Numbered from the stretch's first letter, positions 1 to 6,778 are shown. The stretch is DNA of 7,316 bases from Desulfurococcales archaeon (GCA_027064845.1 JAMOPC010000446.1:1-7316), one strand, 5' to 3'. Notes: a model not told the origin generated them from the letters alone. Program-made: numbers and translations.

Positions 1-894
1 ATACCACTAGATCAGTTATCAAAGGTATACGAGGAAAAGTATGGTATCAAAGTACATTTAGAAACAAGTGGAAGTGTACAAACAATAAGAAAAGTAACTG
101 ATTTAGGCAAAGAAACCGATATAATAGCTGTTGCTGATTACCGATTAATTCCAAGATTTCTAGTACCGAACTATACTAAATGGTACATAGCTTTCGCGTC
201 AAATGAATTAGTACTCACATTCACCAACAAATCAAAATACCATGACATACTTGAAAAAGACCCAAGTAAATGGTACGAAATATTAAGCAAACCTGAAGTT
301 AGATGGGGATTCTCCGATCCAAACAAGGACCCATGCGGTTATCGTTCTGTAGGAATAATAGTGCTTGCTGGAATATACTACAACAATCCCGGGATACCCG
401 AGAAACTACTCTATAGCAGGACAAATATCTACTACAAAGAAATAAACAACACCATATATGTCTATGTGCCCCCAATAATCTCTATAAAAGACAATAACTT
501 AGTAATTAGAGCGAAGAGTGTTGACTTAATATCTCTCCTAGAAGCAGGCAGCATTGACTATGCTTTTGAATACAAGAGTATCGCAATACAACATGGACTA
601 AAATACATCGAGCTCCCACAAAAAATAAACCTCGGTAACCCCAAATACGATGACTTCTACTCAAAAGTAGTAATACACATACTAGTAGGAACAGATAAAG
701 AAACACCAATACCCATGAAGTCAATAGTCTACGGCATAACAGTACTAGATAAGGCACCCCATTATCAAGACGCTATAAAGTTTATAAAACTCCTTCTCAG
801 CGATACGGGAAGAAATATATTCGAGAAGAATGGGCAGAGATTTCTTGAAGAACCACTAATGTACGGTAATGTACCAGAAGAGATAAAGAAGTAA
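1..894 (+). CDS. wtpA: Tungstate/molybdate-binding protein WtpA (5' partial)
   Basis: This is the extracellular, membrane-anchored solute receptor of a tungstate/molybdate ABC transporter. The reading frame is open from base 1, so the start and lipoprotein-type signal lie outside the window. 297 residues are visible, against roughly 340-350 for the whole family, so about 45 are missing. Numbering from the first visible codon, oxyanion-binding family motifs are ETSGS (21-25), IIAVADYRLIP (41-51), SDPNKDPCGYRS (105-116) and DYAFEYKSIA (186-195). In archaeal WtpA/ModA structures the ion is held in six-fold coordination by serine/backbone groups plus one Asp and one Glu. Here the candidates are D106 or D110 and E190. 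A GTG at 361 is in frame, but strong homology runs upstream of it, so it is not the start. The protein is followed 19 bases later by the permease gene. Whether tungstate or molybdate is preferred cannot be read from sequence. Confidence 0.93.
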   Translation: MPLDQLSKVYEEKYGIKVHLETSGSVQTIRKVTDLGKETDIIAVADYRLIPRFLVPNYTKWYIAFASNELVLTFTNKSKYHDILEKDPSKWYEILSKPEVRWGFSDPNKDPCGYRSVGIIVLAGIYYNNPGIPEKLLYSRTNIYYKEINNTIYVYVPPIISIKDNNLVIRAKSVDLISLLEAGSIDYAFEYKSIAIQHGLKYIELPQKINLGNPKYDDFYSKVVIHILVGTDKETPIPMKSIVYGITVLDKAPHYQDAIKFIKLLLSDTGRNIFEKNGQRFLEEPLMYGNVPEEIKK

Positions 895-913
895 TAAGTA
901 TGGTGTTTTTAAA

Positions 914-1699
914 ATGCTTAAAATAGAAAAATTTTTACTAACACTTGCTATTATTGCTTCTCTTGGAATATTATTTGTTCTAGCACCAATTATCGCATTA
1001 TTCATAGCAGTAGACCCAAATACACTTTATAAGACATGGTTCGCGGACCCATTGCTCAGTAGCCAAGCTAGAGACGCATTACTACTCACATTAGAAGCCG
1101 CTTTTGCTTCTTCACTAGTCTTGACAATAATAGGTATTCCACTCTCATATTTCCTTACAAGATATAGTTTTAGAGGCAAAAACATAGTTGAAGCCATAAT
1201 TGATATACCATTAATGATCCCCCATGCAGTAGCAGGTATAATGATAATGCTAGCATATAGTCGAAGAGGATTACTAGGCCCCTTATTATCACTAACAGGT
1301 ATTAGGATCGAAGATAGTTTCTGGGGAATAGTAGCTACAATGATGTTTGTGTCTTTCCCAATAATGATCGATACGCTTAAGCTAGGCTATCTTAATATTG
1401 ATGAATCAATAGAACTCGTTGCAAGAAGTATGGGTGCTAGTAGACTAAATACATTTGTTAAAATAACATTGCCCTTATTAGTACCAAGTATTGTAGCAGG
1501 CTTCTTACTATCATGGGCTAGAGCGGTCAGTGAAGTAGGAGCAATACTCATAGTAGCATATTATCCGAAGTCTATAAACATACTTGTATTCGAATGGTTC
1601 AATACCTACGGCCTAAAATACGCTGTATCATTGTCCTTCGTACTCGTATTGTTCTCGCTCGTGGTATTCATACTGTTAAAGACAGTGGTGAGAAAATGA
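914..1699 (+). CDS. wtpB: Tungstate/molybdate ABC transporter permease WtpB
   Basis: This is the membrane-channel subunit of the WtpABC importer, 261 residues long, a normal length for a ModB/WtpB-type permease. About six hydrophobic segments are visible, near residues 7-33, 53-81, 98-115, 136-153, 188-210 and 237-257. The cytoplasmic EAA loop that docks on the ATPase is clear at about 167-187 (ELVARSMGAS, then an ITLP ending), with the conserved Gly at 174 and Leu-Pro at 186-187. The ATG at 914 is preceded by GGTG at 902-905, an archaeal Shine-Dalgarno core, at an 8-base spacing. Its stop overlaps the start of the ATPase gene in an ATGA, so the two are probably translationally coupled. The permease family is certain; substrate identity rests on the adjacent WtpA. 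Confidence 0.93.
   Translation: MLKIEKFLLTLAIIASLGILFVLAPIIALFIAVDPNTLYKTWFADPLLSSQARDALLLTLEAAFASSLVLTIIGIPLSYFLTRYSFRGKNIVEAIIDIPLMIPHAVAGIMIMLAYSRRGLLGPLLSLTGIRIEDSFWGIVATMMFVSFPIMIDTLKLGYLNIDESIELVARSMGASRLNTFVKITLPLLVPSIVAGFLLSWARAVSEVGAILIVAYYPKSINILVFEWFNTYGLKYAVSLSFVLVLFSLVVFILLKTVVRK
1687..1691 (+). promoter_or_regulatory. Ribosome binding site of wtpC
   Basis: GGTGA lies within the last codons of wtpB and ends four bases before the ATG at 1696. It matches the archaeal anti-Shine-Dalgarno end of 16S rRNA and supports the 1696 start over the upstream in-frame ATG at 1594. Confidence 0.6.
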
Positions 1700-2448
1700 T
1701 AGAAATCAAAGATCTCTACGTAAAGCTAGGAAACTTCGTACTAAGAATAAATTCGCTAACCATACATGAGAACGAATACCTAGTAGTAATGGGTCCGAGC
1801 GGAGTTGGTAAAACAGTATTTTTACACACACTTGCAGGCTTCATTAAGCCTAAGAGAGGAGTGATCAAGTACAATAACATAGACTTGACAATGGAGCCGC
1901 CCGAGAAGAGAGGATTTGCTATAATACCTCAAGATTATGGATTGTTCCCGCACATGACTGTATACGAGAACATAGCTTTTGGACTAGTCATAAGAAAAAC
2001 TGATCGTAGGAAAATAGATGAACTAGTGAAGAAATATGCTGAAATAATGGAAATAACTCACTTGCTTAATCGAAAACCAAATACGTTAAGCGGTGGTGAG
2101 AAGCAAAGAGTGGCTTTAGCGAGAGCACTAATTATTAAGCCAAGGATAATTCTACTGGATGAACCATTCTCAAATCTTGATCCAATCCTTCGTGTAAAAA
2201 TGATCGAATTTTTGAAGAAGCTGAGAAGACAGCTAAGATTTACCGCAATACATGTAACGCATGATATCATTGAAGCATTAGAATTAGCTGATAGAATAGC
2301 ATATATTCATGAAGGAGAATTAAAAGGAGTATTTACTCCTCTAGAGTTCATTAATACACCGTATGCTAAGCCCTATATGAATGAACTAGCACTGGTTTAT
2401 AAGAGATTAAAACAGCTTGGAATACACGATATAAGCATTATTATTTGA
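1696..2448 (+). CDS. wtpC: Tungstate/molybdate ABC transporter ATPase WtpC (short form)
   Basis: This is the cytoplasmic ATPase that powers tungstate/molybdate import, 250 residues from the chosen start. All ABC motifs are present: Walker A GPSGVGKT (33-40), Q-loop Q79, signature LSGGEKQ (131-137), Walker B with catalytic Glu IILLDEP (151-157), D-loop around D162 and switch H189. The frame is open further upstream (an ATG at 1594), but that part only reads wtpB in another frame. The ATG at 1696 has GGTGA at 1687-1691 and gives the canonical N-terminus MIEIKDLYV. The protein stops about 60 residues after the switch histidine. It therefore lacks the C-terminal TOBE-type domain that many WtpC/ModC proteins of about 350 residues carry, where bound oxyanion can inhibit transport. 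The last 8 bases overlap the opposite-strand mrpD end. Confidence 0.93.
   Translation: MIEIKDLYVKLGNFVLRINSLTIHENEYLVVMGPSGVGKTVFLHTLAGFIKPKRGVIKYNNIDLTMEPPEKRGFAIIPQDYGLFPHMTVYENIAFGLVIRKTDRRKIDELVKKYAEIMEITHLLNRKPNTLSGGEKQRVALARALIIKPRIILLDEPFSNLDPILRVKMIEFLKKLRRQLRFTAIHVTHDIIEALELADRIAYIHEGELKGVFTPLEFINTPYAKPYMNELALVYKRLKQLGIHDISIII
2441..2448. other. Tail-to-tail overlap of the two convergent operons
   Basis: The last bases of wtpC (TGA at 2446-2448, plus strand) and mrpD (TAA at 2441-2443, minus strand) overlap by eight base pairs. No hairpin or long T-run typical of a terminator is seen on either strand just after the stops, so the transcripts probably run into each other's coding region and are complementary at their 3' ends. 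Confidence 0.85.
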
Positions 2449-4108
2449 ACCTAGCGTAGAATGAAATAACTGAATTTATATATTCTCTTATTCCATCAAT
2501 CCAGCCTGTTGAGCCAACAATGCTTTCTAAGTAAGCAATGCCGCCAACTATGCTTAGAATACCTATGCCGATTATGATTACTATTAATGTTATAAATATT
2601 GTTGATGGAACAATATGTTCCCTGATTATACCTATATATTTTGATGGTCTGGGGGGAACCAGTATATTAACGATTACCCTCATGTACCCTAACATACTGA
2701 TCGCTGCTGATAATACTAGTATTATTGCAAAAACTATTTGTCCAGACATCATCAAAGCGTTAAATAATAATAACTTGCTAAAGAATCCTCCAAACGGTGG
2801 AACTCCTAAGAGATGAAGCAAGGAGAGAACCAGAGCGGTAGATGTTATAGGCATTAGTCTACCAACACCTCTTAGCTCAAGTATGTTCCTAGTACCAGTG
2901 GCTTTTATGTATGCCCCACTAACCATGAAAGCTAGTGATTTTCCAAAACTATGATTAATTATGTGGAAAACAACGGCTGTGACAGCTGCAGAAACAACAG
3001 CTTTGCTCGAACCATGCATAACTGTACCAATCCCCATAAACACTAGTCCTAGATGGGCTATGGTCGAATACGCTAGAATTCTCTTAATATCGTTCTGTAT
3101 AATCATGACTAAGCTACCAGCTATAGCTGAGACTGCTCCAAGAATTAAGACTATGTATGCTAATACATCTCGTAAACTAAGACCTGCTCCTGCCGGTATG
3201 TCTATTAATGTATCTAGTCCAAAGACAGTATATAGAACTCTTAGAGTAGCGTATGCTCCCATTTTGACAACTAGTCCGGATAATGCTGCTGATACCGGAG
3301 TTGGCGCTTCGGGGTGAGCATCAGGTAACCAGAAATGATTAGGAAATATAGCAGCTTTGAAAGTAAAAGCCCATAGTGCCAAGGCAATAGCTATAGCTGT
3401 TGCTAGTACCGGATTACCATAACTAGTACCGCTCATTGCTGAAAAGAATTTACAAGCTTCACTAAATGTTCCACATATCCATGGTGAGCGCGCCTTTACG
3501 GCAAGATCAGCCATATTTACTGTGCCATAAGTACCGTAAAGGAATACTATTGATAGAAAGAACATTGTAGTAGCTGTTGCGCCTATTAAGCTGTATTTTA
3601 TAGTTGCTTGGATGGCTTCCTTCTTGTTCCTATAGAAAGCAACAAGTCCATAGGCACTAATTGCAAGTAATTCTATCATGACGAACAGATTAAACATGTC
3701 ACCAGTATATACGATACCTATCATGGAAGCCTCCAAAAGAAGTAATAATGTATAATACCATTCAACACCTTCTTCTCTCCACATATACCATATACTATAA
3801 ATTATAATGAACAGCATATCAATTCCAATTAATAACCCAAGTATACTACTTAAACCATCAACAACGTATACAATACCTATAGGCGCTATCCATCCTCCAA
3901 AGAAGTAAGCTATAGGTTTACCATATACTATGTTGACAAGATAGAAGTTCAGAATAGTATATGCAAACGCAATAATACCAAAAACAAGTGCATACATATG
4001 ATAAAATAATTTCTCCTTTATTATCAAGGAAAGGAGAGGAATGACAAAAGCAGCTAATGTTAAGAGTAAGGGAATTATCCCAATAGAGATCAGGTTTCCA
4101 GTCACCAT
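2441..4108 (-). CDS. mrpD: MrpD/MbhH-type proton antiporter subunit
   Basis: This is the large ion-translocating subunit, homologous to NuoL/M/N and MrpD/MbhH, 555 residues with about 14 membrane segments. It would move protons (or exchange Na+/H+) in the membrane arm of the complex. Family charge-relay residues are visible: E146 in the TM5 motif FVMIELLAIS, K251 in the TM7 motif FKAAIFPNHFWLP, K282 in GLVVKMGAY, H382/H386/K390 in FHIINHSFGK and K445 in PPFGGFFSK. It is somewhat longer than usual MrpD (about 490-510), partly through extra residues between TM6 and TM7 (about 205-232) that hold C212 and C219. The ATG at 4108 has a strong AAGGTGA at 4115-4121. It is the last gene of its operon, and its stop overlaps the wtpC end on the other strand. 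No second large antiporter gene is seen here. Confidence 0.93.
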   Translation of the reverse strand: MVTGNLISIGIIPLLLTLAAFVIPLLSLIIKEKLFYHMYALVFGIIAFAYTILNFYLVNIVYGKPIAYFFGGWIAPIGIVYVVDGLSSILGLLIGIDMLFIIIYSIWYMWREEGVEWYYTLLLLLEASMIGIVYTGDMFNLFVMIELLAISAYGLVAFYRNKKEAIQATIKYSLIGATATTMFFLSIVFLYGTYGTVNMADLAVKARSPWICGTFSEACKFFSAMSGTSYGNPVLATAIAIALALWAFTFKAAIFPNHFWLPDAHPEAPTPVSAALSGLVVKMGAYATLRVLYTVFGLDTLIDIPAGAGLSLRDVLAYIVLILGAVSAIAGSLVMIIQNDIKRILAYSTIAHLGLVFMGIGTVMHGSSKAVVSAAVTAVVFHIINHSFGKSLAFMVSGAYIKATGTRNILELRGVGRLMPITSTALVLSLLHLLGVPPFGGFFSKLLLFNALMMSGQIVFAIILVLSAAISMLGYMRVIVNILVPPRPSKYIGIIREHIVPSTIFITLIVIIIGIGILSIVGGIAYLESIVGSTGWIDGIREYINSVISFYARFK

Positions 4109-4114
4109 ATATAT

Positions 4115-4121
4115 TCACCTT
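4115..4121 (-). promoter_or_regulatory. Ribosome binding site of mrpD
   Basis: AAGGTGA on the minus strand, six bases before the ATG of mrpD, in the short gap after the mrpE stop. It is one of the clearest Shine-Dalgarno matches in the window. Confidence 0.65.
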
Positions 4122-4124
4122 GGG

Positions 4125-4643
4125 CTAATCAAATATTTTCCTAGCAAACTCTTCAAACTTTGAACTAATGATCTCTCTTGCCTTTAACGGATCACTAGTT
4201 TTAGCATCTATCCAGTGAACAAAGAAATGCTTATTATCATAATCAAGGTCTACTACAACGGTGCCGGGTGTATTGGTAATGGAGTTAGCTATTAACACCA
4301 TTGCATAATCAGTGTTAACATTATATGGAACTTTTATAATTGCAGGATTTAAAGGCATCTTAGGGTGAAGAGCTCTCTTAATAACATCTAGATGAGCCCT
4401 AGTCTCGGCTACTAAGAAATACCATATAATATATACTATCATAAAGATATATCTTCGAATACTAAGGGTTTTTCCAGGATTCTTCACAACAATACTACCA
4501 GTTAATAAACCAATAATTATAGCTACTACAGCTCCTGTAATAATGTCAAACAATCCAATACTACCAGTATAAAGCAAGTAAATAATGAACGATAAGATAG
4601 CGGCAGGTATAGAGACTAATATCTTGTAGGTCACAAGCATCAC
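4125..4643 (-). CDS. mrpE: MrpE/MbhA-type antiporter subunit
   Basis: This is a small membrane subunit of the Mrp antiporter module, up to 172 residues, matching the usual MrpE length of about 160-170. Hydrophobic segments lie near residues 7-26, 30-52 and 63-80, followed by a cytoplasmic C-terminal domain. The family signature is clear: ANSITNTPGTVVVDLD (119-134) followed by FFVHWID (140-146), plus HLDVIKRALHPKMPLNP (84-100). Its role is structural or assembly-related within the antiporter; no catalytic residue is known. The start is ambiguous: GTG 4643 (overlapping the mrpC stop by four bases), ATG 4640, or GTG 4634. AGGTG at 4641-4645 is best spaced for GTG 4634. Here the gene sits between mrpC and mrpD, whereas the Pyrococcus mbh operon begins with this subunit. 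Confidence 0.9.
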   Translation of the reverse strand: MMLVTYKILVSIPAAILSFIIYLLYTGSIGLFDIITGAVVAIIIGLLTGSIVVKNPGKTLSIRRYIFMIVYIIWYFLVAETRAHLDVIKRALHPKMPLNPAIIKVPYNVNTDYAMVLIANSITNTPGTVVVDLDYDNKHFFVHWIDAKTSDPLKAREIISSKFEEFARKIFD

Positions 4644-5038
4644 CTGCTCAAAGCCTTTGTTTTTCTAACATCAACTGTTCCATGAAGTCTATAGTATTGA
4701 ATGATTATGAATGCAATAAATAGAGTCACAGCTAAACCAATAACTATAGCTGTTAATACTAAGGCTTGAGGTAGAGGATCTACTGCATGCTCAACATAGT
4801 ATTTGATAGATTCATTATAATCAGTTGTATTCATCAATACTGGTGGTTGAGGAGTTCCTGTCCGAGGCCATCGATAACCTACTAAAACTGCAAAAGCATT
4901 CGCTGTATCAGATAATATTGTTATCGCAAGCAATTTCTTGACCAAGCTTGGTCTAGCGAATATACCGTAAAGAGCTATTCCTAAATTAACATATAAGCTC
5001 ACAACTATTACACTAGCAACTATTACAGGAAACTCCAC
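4640..5038 (-). CDS. mrpC: MrpC/MbhG-type antiporter subunit (NuoK-like)
   Basis: This is a three-helix membrane subunit homologous to NuoK and MrpC/MbhG, 132 residues. Helices lie near residues 5-27, 34-53 and 88-113. The hallmark DPLPQALVLTAIVIG (87-101) at the start of the last helix is intact. The subunit helps form the proton path next to the large antiporter subunits. Between helices 2 and 3 a polar loop (about 56-85) contains two N-glycosylation sequons, N70-T-T and N75-E-S; by NuoK topology this loop faces outside. The GTG start at 5038 shares one base with the preceding TAG stop and has AAGGTGA at 5046-5052, seven bases upstream. Translation is therefore probably coupled to the upstream MrpB-type gene. 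Confidence 0.92.
   Translation of the reverse strand: MEFPVIVASVIVVSLYVNLGIALYGIFARPSLVKKLLAITILSDTANAFAVLVGYRWPRTGTPQPPVLMNTTDYNESIKYYVEHAVDPLPQALVLTAIVIGLAVTLFIAFIIIQYYRLHGTVDVRKTKALSR
4641..4645 (-). promoter_or_regulatory. Candidate ribosome binding site that bears on the mrpE start
   Basis: AGGTG on the minus strand at the end of mrpC. It overlaps the GTG start candidate at 4643 and directly abuts the ATG at 4640. It stands six bases before the in-frame GTG at 4634, the spacing seen for the other genes here. This favours the 4634 start (169 residues), though coupled initiation at the overlap remains possible. Confidence 0.4.
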
Positions 5039-5832
5039 TACTTTATCACCTTCCTCACTTCTTCTTCCTCTATACTGAAAAGCATTAATACAAGAGCAAA
5101 ACCAGCCGTAACAGCTATGAATTCGAAGAGATTAAATAATAAGAGACTACCACCAACAAGAATATCGTCTACCCACATGGGATAGCTTATACGTGCTATT
5201 GGCTTAGCTTGGTTTTGAAAAATATAAGCATTAACACCAATAACTAAACCTGCTAGGACAAGACCAATAGCTGTTAAACCTATTCCTATTAAACCCAAGC
5301 TCCTCAGTAACAAGATTTTCGGCTTCGTTAATCCCTTCAGAATAACTTTTCTCAATCCAAAAACCATGACAATTAAAACTATAACTACTGTAGCAACACT
5401 TCCTGCTTGGAAACCTCCTCCAGGTGTTAAGTGTCCGTGAAAAGCTATTGAAGCAGCTACAGTCGGTATGAGTACTGTGCTTAAACGTGTTACTGTCTTA
5501 GCTATCGGGCTCATACCTATAGGTTTCTTTCTAGTATCAATCTCCACACCTCTATAAACAGCTATTGAGGCTATAATCGCACCATAGAATACTGCTGTTT
5601 CGAAAAACGTGTCTAATCCGCGAAAATCCCACACTATTGCTGTAACGCTTTCATACCCACTACTAGTGTTTGTTGGTTCAAATGGGTTATACGTTGATGA
5701 TAAATATATTTGTGCTAATTTCCTTACATCAACGGGCGGTAAATAACCTAATCCTCCCAAACTAGTTATGTATGCTAAACTAAATATGAATATGATAATG
5801 GATACAATCACGCATATTTCGGACTTCTTCAT
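5038..5832 (-). CDS. mrpB: Joined MbhE-MbhF (MrpA C-terminal + MrpB) antiporter subunit
   Basis: This is a membrane subunit of 264 residues that appears to combine two small subunits. Residues about 1-100 resemble MbhE, the domain at the C-terminus of bacterial MrpA; the key stretch is AIVWDFRGLDTFFETAVFYG (65-84). Residues about 110-264 are an MrpB/MnhB (MbhF) domain with the signature HGHLTPGGGFQAGS (132-145) and three to four helices. In the Pyrococcus mbh operon these are separate genes of roughly 100 and 150 residues, so the length fits a fusion. An insert-like polar loop (about 45-62) carries a sequon N55-T-S. The ATG at 5832 follows the preceding stop by two bases, with GGGGA at 5839-5843 as a weak ribosome site. 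The role is cation translocation within the Mrp arm; exact residue functions are not established. Confidence 0.85.
   Translation of the reverse strand: MKKSEICVIVSIIIFIFSLAYITSLGGLGYLPPVDVRKLAQIYLSSTYNPFEPTNTSSGYESVTAIVWDFRGLDTFFETAVFYGAIIASIAVYRGVEIDTRKKPIGMSPIAKTVTRLSTVLIPTVAASIAFHGHLTPGGGFQAGSVATVVIVLIVMVFGLRKVILKGLTKPKILLLRSLGLIGIGLTAIGLVLAGLVIGVNAYIFQNQAKPIARISYPMWVDDILVGGSLLLFNLFEFIAVTAGFALVLMLFSIEEEEVRKVIK
5046..5052 (-). promoter_or_regulatory. Ribosome binding site of mrpC
   Basis: AAGGTGA on the minus strand inside the last codons of the preceding gene, seven bases before the GTG at 5038. It supports this GTG as the mrpC start although no ATG is near. Confidence 0.6.
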
Positions 5833-5834
5833 AT

Positions 5835-6092
5835 TCAGTCCCCATCATATCTCTCTGTTTTCTTTGTAACAAACAACAAGATCGCGGGAGTTATTCCCAC
5901 AGAGACGGGTATATAGACGAGTACTATGTCAGGCGCCATTAAGACATAGAATATTAGCGCGTACATAGCGCTCTGTATAGCCGAGTATACTATAGCTCTA
6001 ACCATATCCTTCTCGATAATCGCTTTAAAAGCAGCAATGACACTAGCAATACTAACTAGCATTAGAAAAGCAAGTGTAAAGATCTCAATCAC
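5835..6092 (-). CDS. mbhD: MbhD-like subunit (MrpA C-terminal/DUF4040-type)
   Basis: This is a small three-helix membrane protein of 85 residues, similar to MbhD of Mbh-type complexes. It corresponds to a piece of the C-terminal part of bacterial MrpA (DUF4040/NuoJ-like). Helices lie near residues 2-24, 31-51 and 56-76. The family stretch is VLMAPDIVLVYIPVSVGI (50-67), in which the bacterial MrpA equivalent usually reads GAPD and an acidic or polar site follows. The protein ends in a charged tail (KKTERYDGD). The GTG start at 6092 overlaps the mrpG stop in a GTGA, with AGAGGTGA at 6099-6106 six bases upstream. Its place between mrpG and the MbhE/MrpB gene matches the mbhC-D-E order of Pyrococcus, which is the main support for the name. 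Confidence 0.82.
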   Translation of the reverse strand: MIEIFTLAFLMLVSIASVIAAFKAIIEKDMVRAIVYSAIQSAMYALIFYVLMAPDIVLVYIPVSVGITPAILLFVTKKTERYDGD

Positions 6093-6463
6093 TTCTTTTC
6101 ACCTCTTTGTTCTTCTTCTAAGTGATCAAAAAGCAGGGGCTTCTTTGGAGCAAGACCGGCTTTATGAGCAGCTTGTGCTAAAACATGAGTGCCAACAGGT
6201 GCTAGTAACATTATGAGTATTCCAGCAACAATACTAGCACCAGCTAAGAAAAACCTGTAAGGGCCAAGCCAGTCGCATCCAAGAGCCATTAAAGCAACAC
6301 CTATTAGTGGAACAACAGCGCCTCCAATAGTTCCTACAGTAGCAGCATGCATTCTTGTATAGAAATTAGGAAACCTTAACATTCCAATAGCAGCAGCTAT
6401 ATCGCAGAAGACGCCTATTAAAACAAGGGCTTCTCCTACATAAACTAATACTTCATTGATCAT
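6089..6463 (-). CDS. mrpG: MrpG/MbhC-type antiporter subunit
   Basis: This is a small membrane subunit of the Mrp module, 124 residues, the normal length for MrpG/MnhG. Three helices are expected near residues 3-27, 43-62 and 70-92. The signature GMLRFPNFYTRMHAAT (27-42) and the second motif APVGTHVLAQAAHKAG (88-103) are both intact, so family assignment is secure. The C-terminal tail (FDHLEEEQRGEKK) is soluble and highly charged, presumably cytoplasmic. The ATG at 6463 lies four bases after the mrpF stop, with GGGGAG at 6471-6476. The gene downstream starts inside its stop codon. MrpG is needed for assembly and activity of Mrp complexes in bacteria; no separate enzymatic role is known. Confidence 0.93.
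   Translation of the reverse strand: MINEVLVYVGEALVLIGVFCDIAAAIGMLRFPNFYTRMHAATVGTIGGAVVPLIGVALMALGCDWLGPYRFFLAGASIVAGILIMLLAPVGTHVLAQAAHKAGLAPKKPLLFDHLEEEQRGEKK
6099..6106 (-). promoter_or_regulatory. Ribosome binding site of the mbhD-like gene
   Basis: AGAGGTGA on the minus strand, within the charged C-terminal tail codons of mrpG, six bases before the GTG at 6092. It supports GTG as the start. Confidence 0.6.
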
Positions 6464-6467
6464 TGTA

Positions 6468-6752
6468 CTACTCCCCTAATTCTTTATGCGTAAAGTATTT
6501 AGAAACATAGATGTCAAGCGCATAAACCCATAGAGCCAATACGATTGTACATGCAACAAGTATCGGAGATCTATAAATTATTGAAAGCAGTGCTAGAAAG
6601 GCAGCTATATCGAAAGAAAGAGCATCTATAGCCAAAACGGTGTCAGGTATAGTTGGTCCTTTAAGAGCCCTTACAATATATAGGGTAAAAGCAAACAAGT
6701 AGAACGGAAATACGTAGAGGATAAATGTAATGACTTGTTGTTCAAGACTCAT
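6468..6752 (-). CDS. mrpF: MrpF/MbhB-type antiporter subunit
   Basis: This is a three-helix membrane subunit of the Mrp module, 94 residues, as expected for MrpF/MnhF. Helices lie near residues 8-29, 46-62 and 65-83. The signature GPTIPDTVLAIDALSFDIA (32-50) is well kept, including the conserved Asp at 37 and Asp at 43. The ATG at 6752 is preceded by GGGGAG at 6762-6767. The 26-base gap before it is the largest space between genes on this strand. It opens the antiporter block of the operon, directly after the NuoB-like gene and the 89-residue gene. In Mrp antiporters MrpF lies near the sodium-path proposal region; that role is knowledge of the family rather than something seen here. Confidence 0.92.
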   Translation of the reverse strand: MSLEQQVITFILYVFPFYLFAFTLYIVRALKGPTIPDTVLAIDALSFDIAAFLALLSIIYRSPILVACTIVLALWVYALDIYVSKYFTHKELGE

Positions 6753-6778
6753 ATTGTTACTCTCCCCATTATCTAGTT

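Noticed and set aside
506..757. Minus-strand open frame opposite wtpA
   Set aside because: Antisense to the well-supported wtpA frame; low-complexity Leu/Val/Cys protein with no family motif.
1594..1695. Upstream in-frame extension of wtpC from ATG 1594
   Set aside because: It reads through wtpB in another frame, shows no ABC ATPase similarity, and a Shine-Dalgarno site with an ATGA overlap supports the start at 1696.
2058..2270. Minus-strand open frame opposite wtpC
   Set aside because: Antisense shadow of the conserved ABC signature and Walker B region; no recognisable protein.
2449..2500. Possible terminator after wtpC
   Set aside because: No stem-loop and no sustained T-run; only AT-rich mrpD coding sequence.
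2538..3317. Two plus-strand open frames (2538-2816 and 2961-3317) opposite mrpD
   Set aside because: Both are shadows of the mrpD coding strand, rich in Ile/Thr/Pro, with no motif or convincing ribosome site.
3918..4118. Minus-strand 66-residue frame overlapping the mrpD start
   Set aside because: Out of frame with mrpD, which has clear homology and its own strong ribosome site here.
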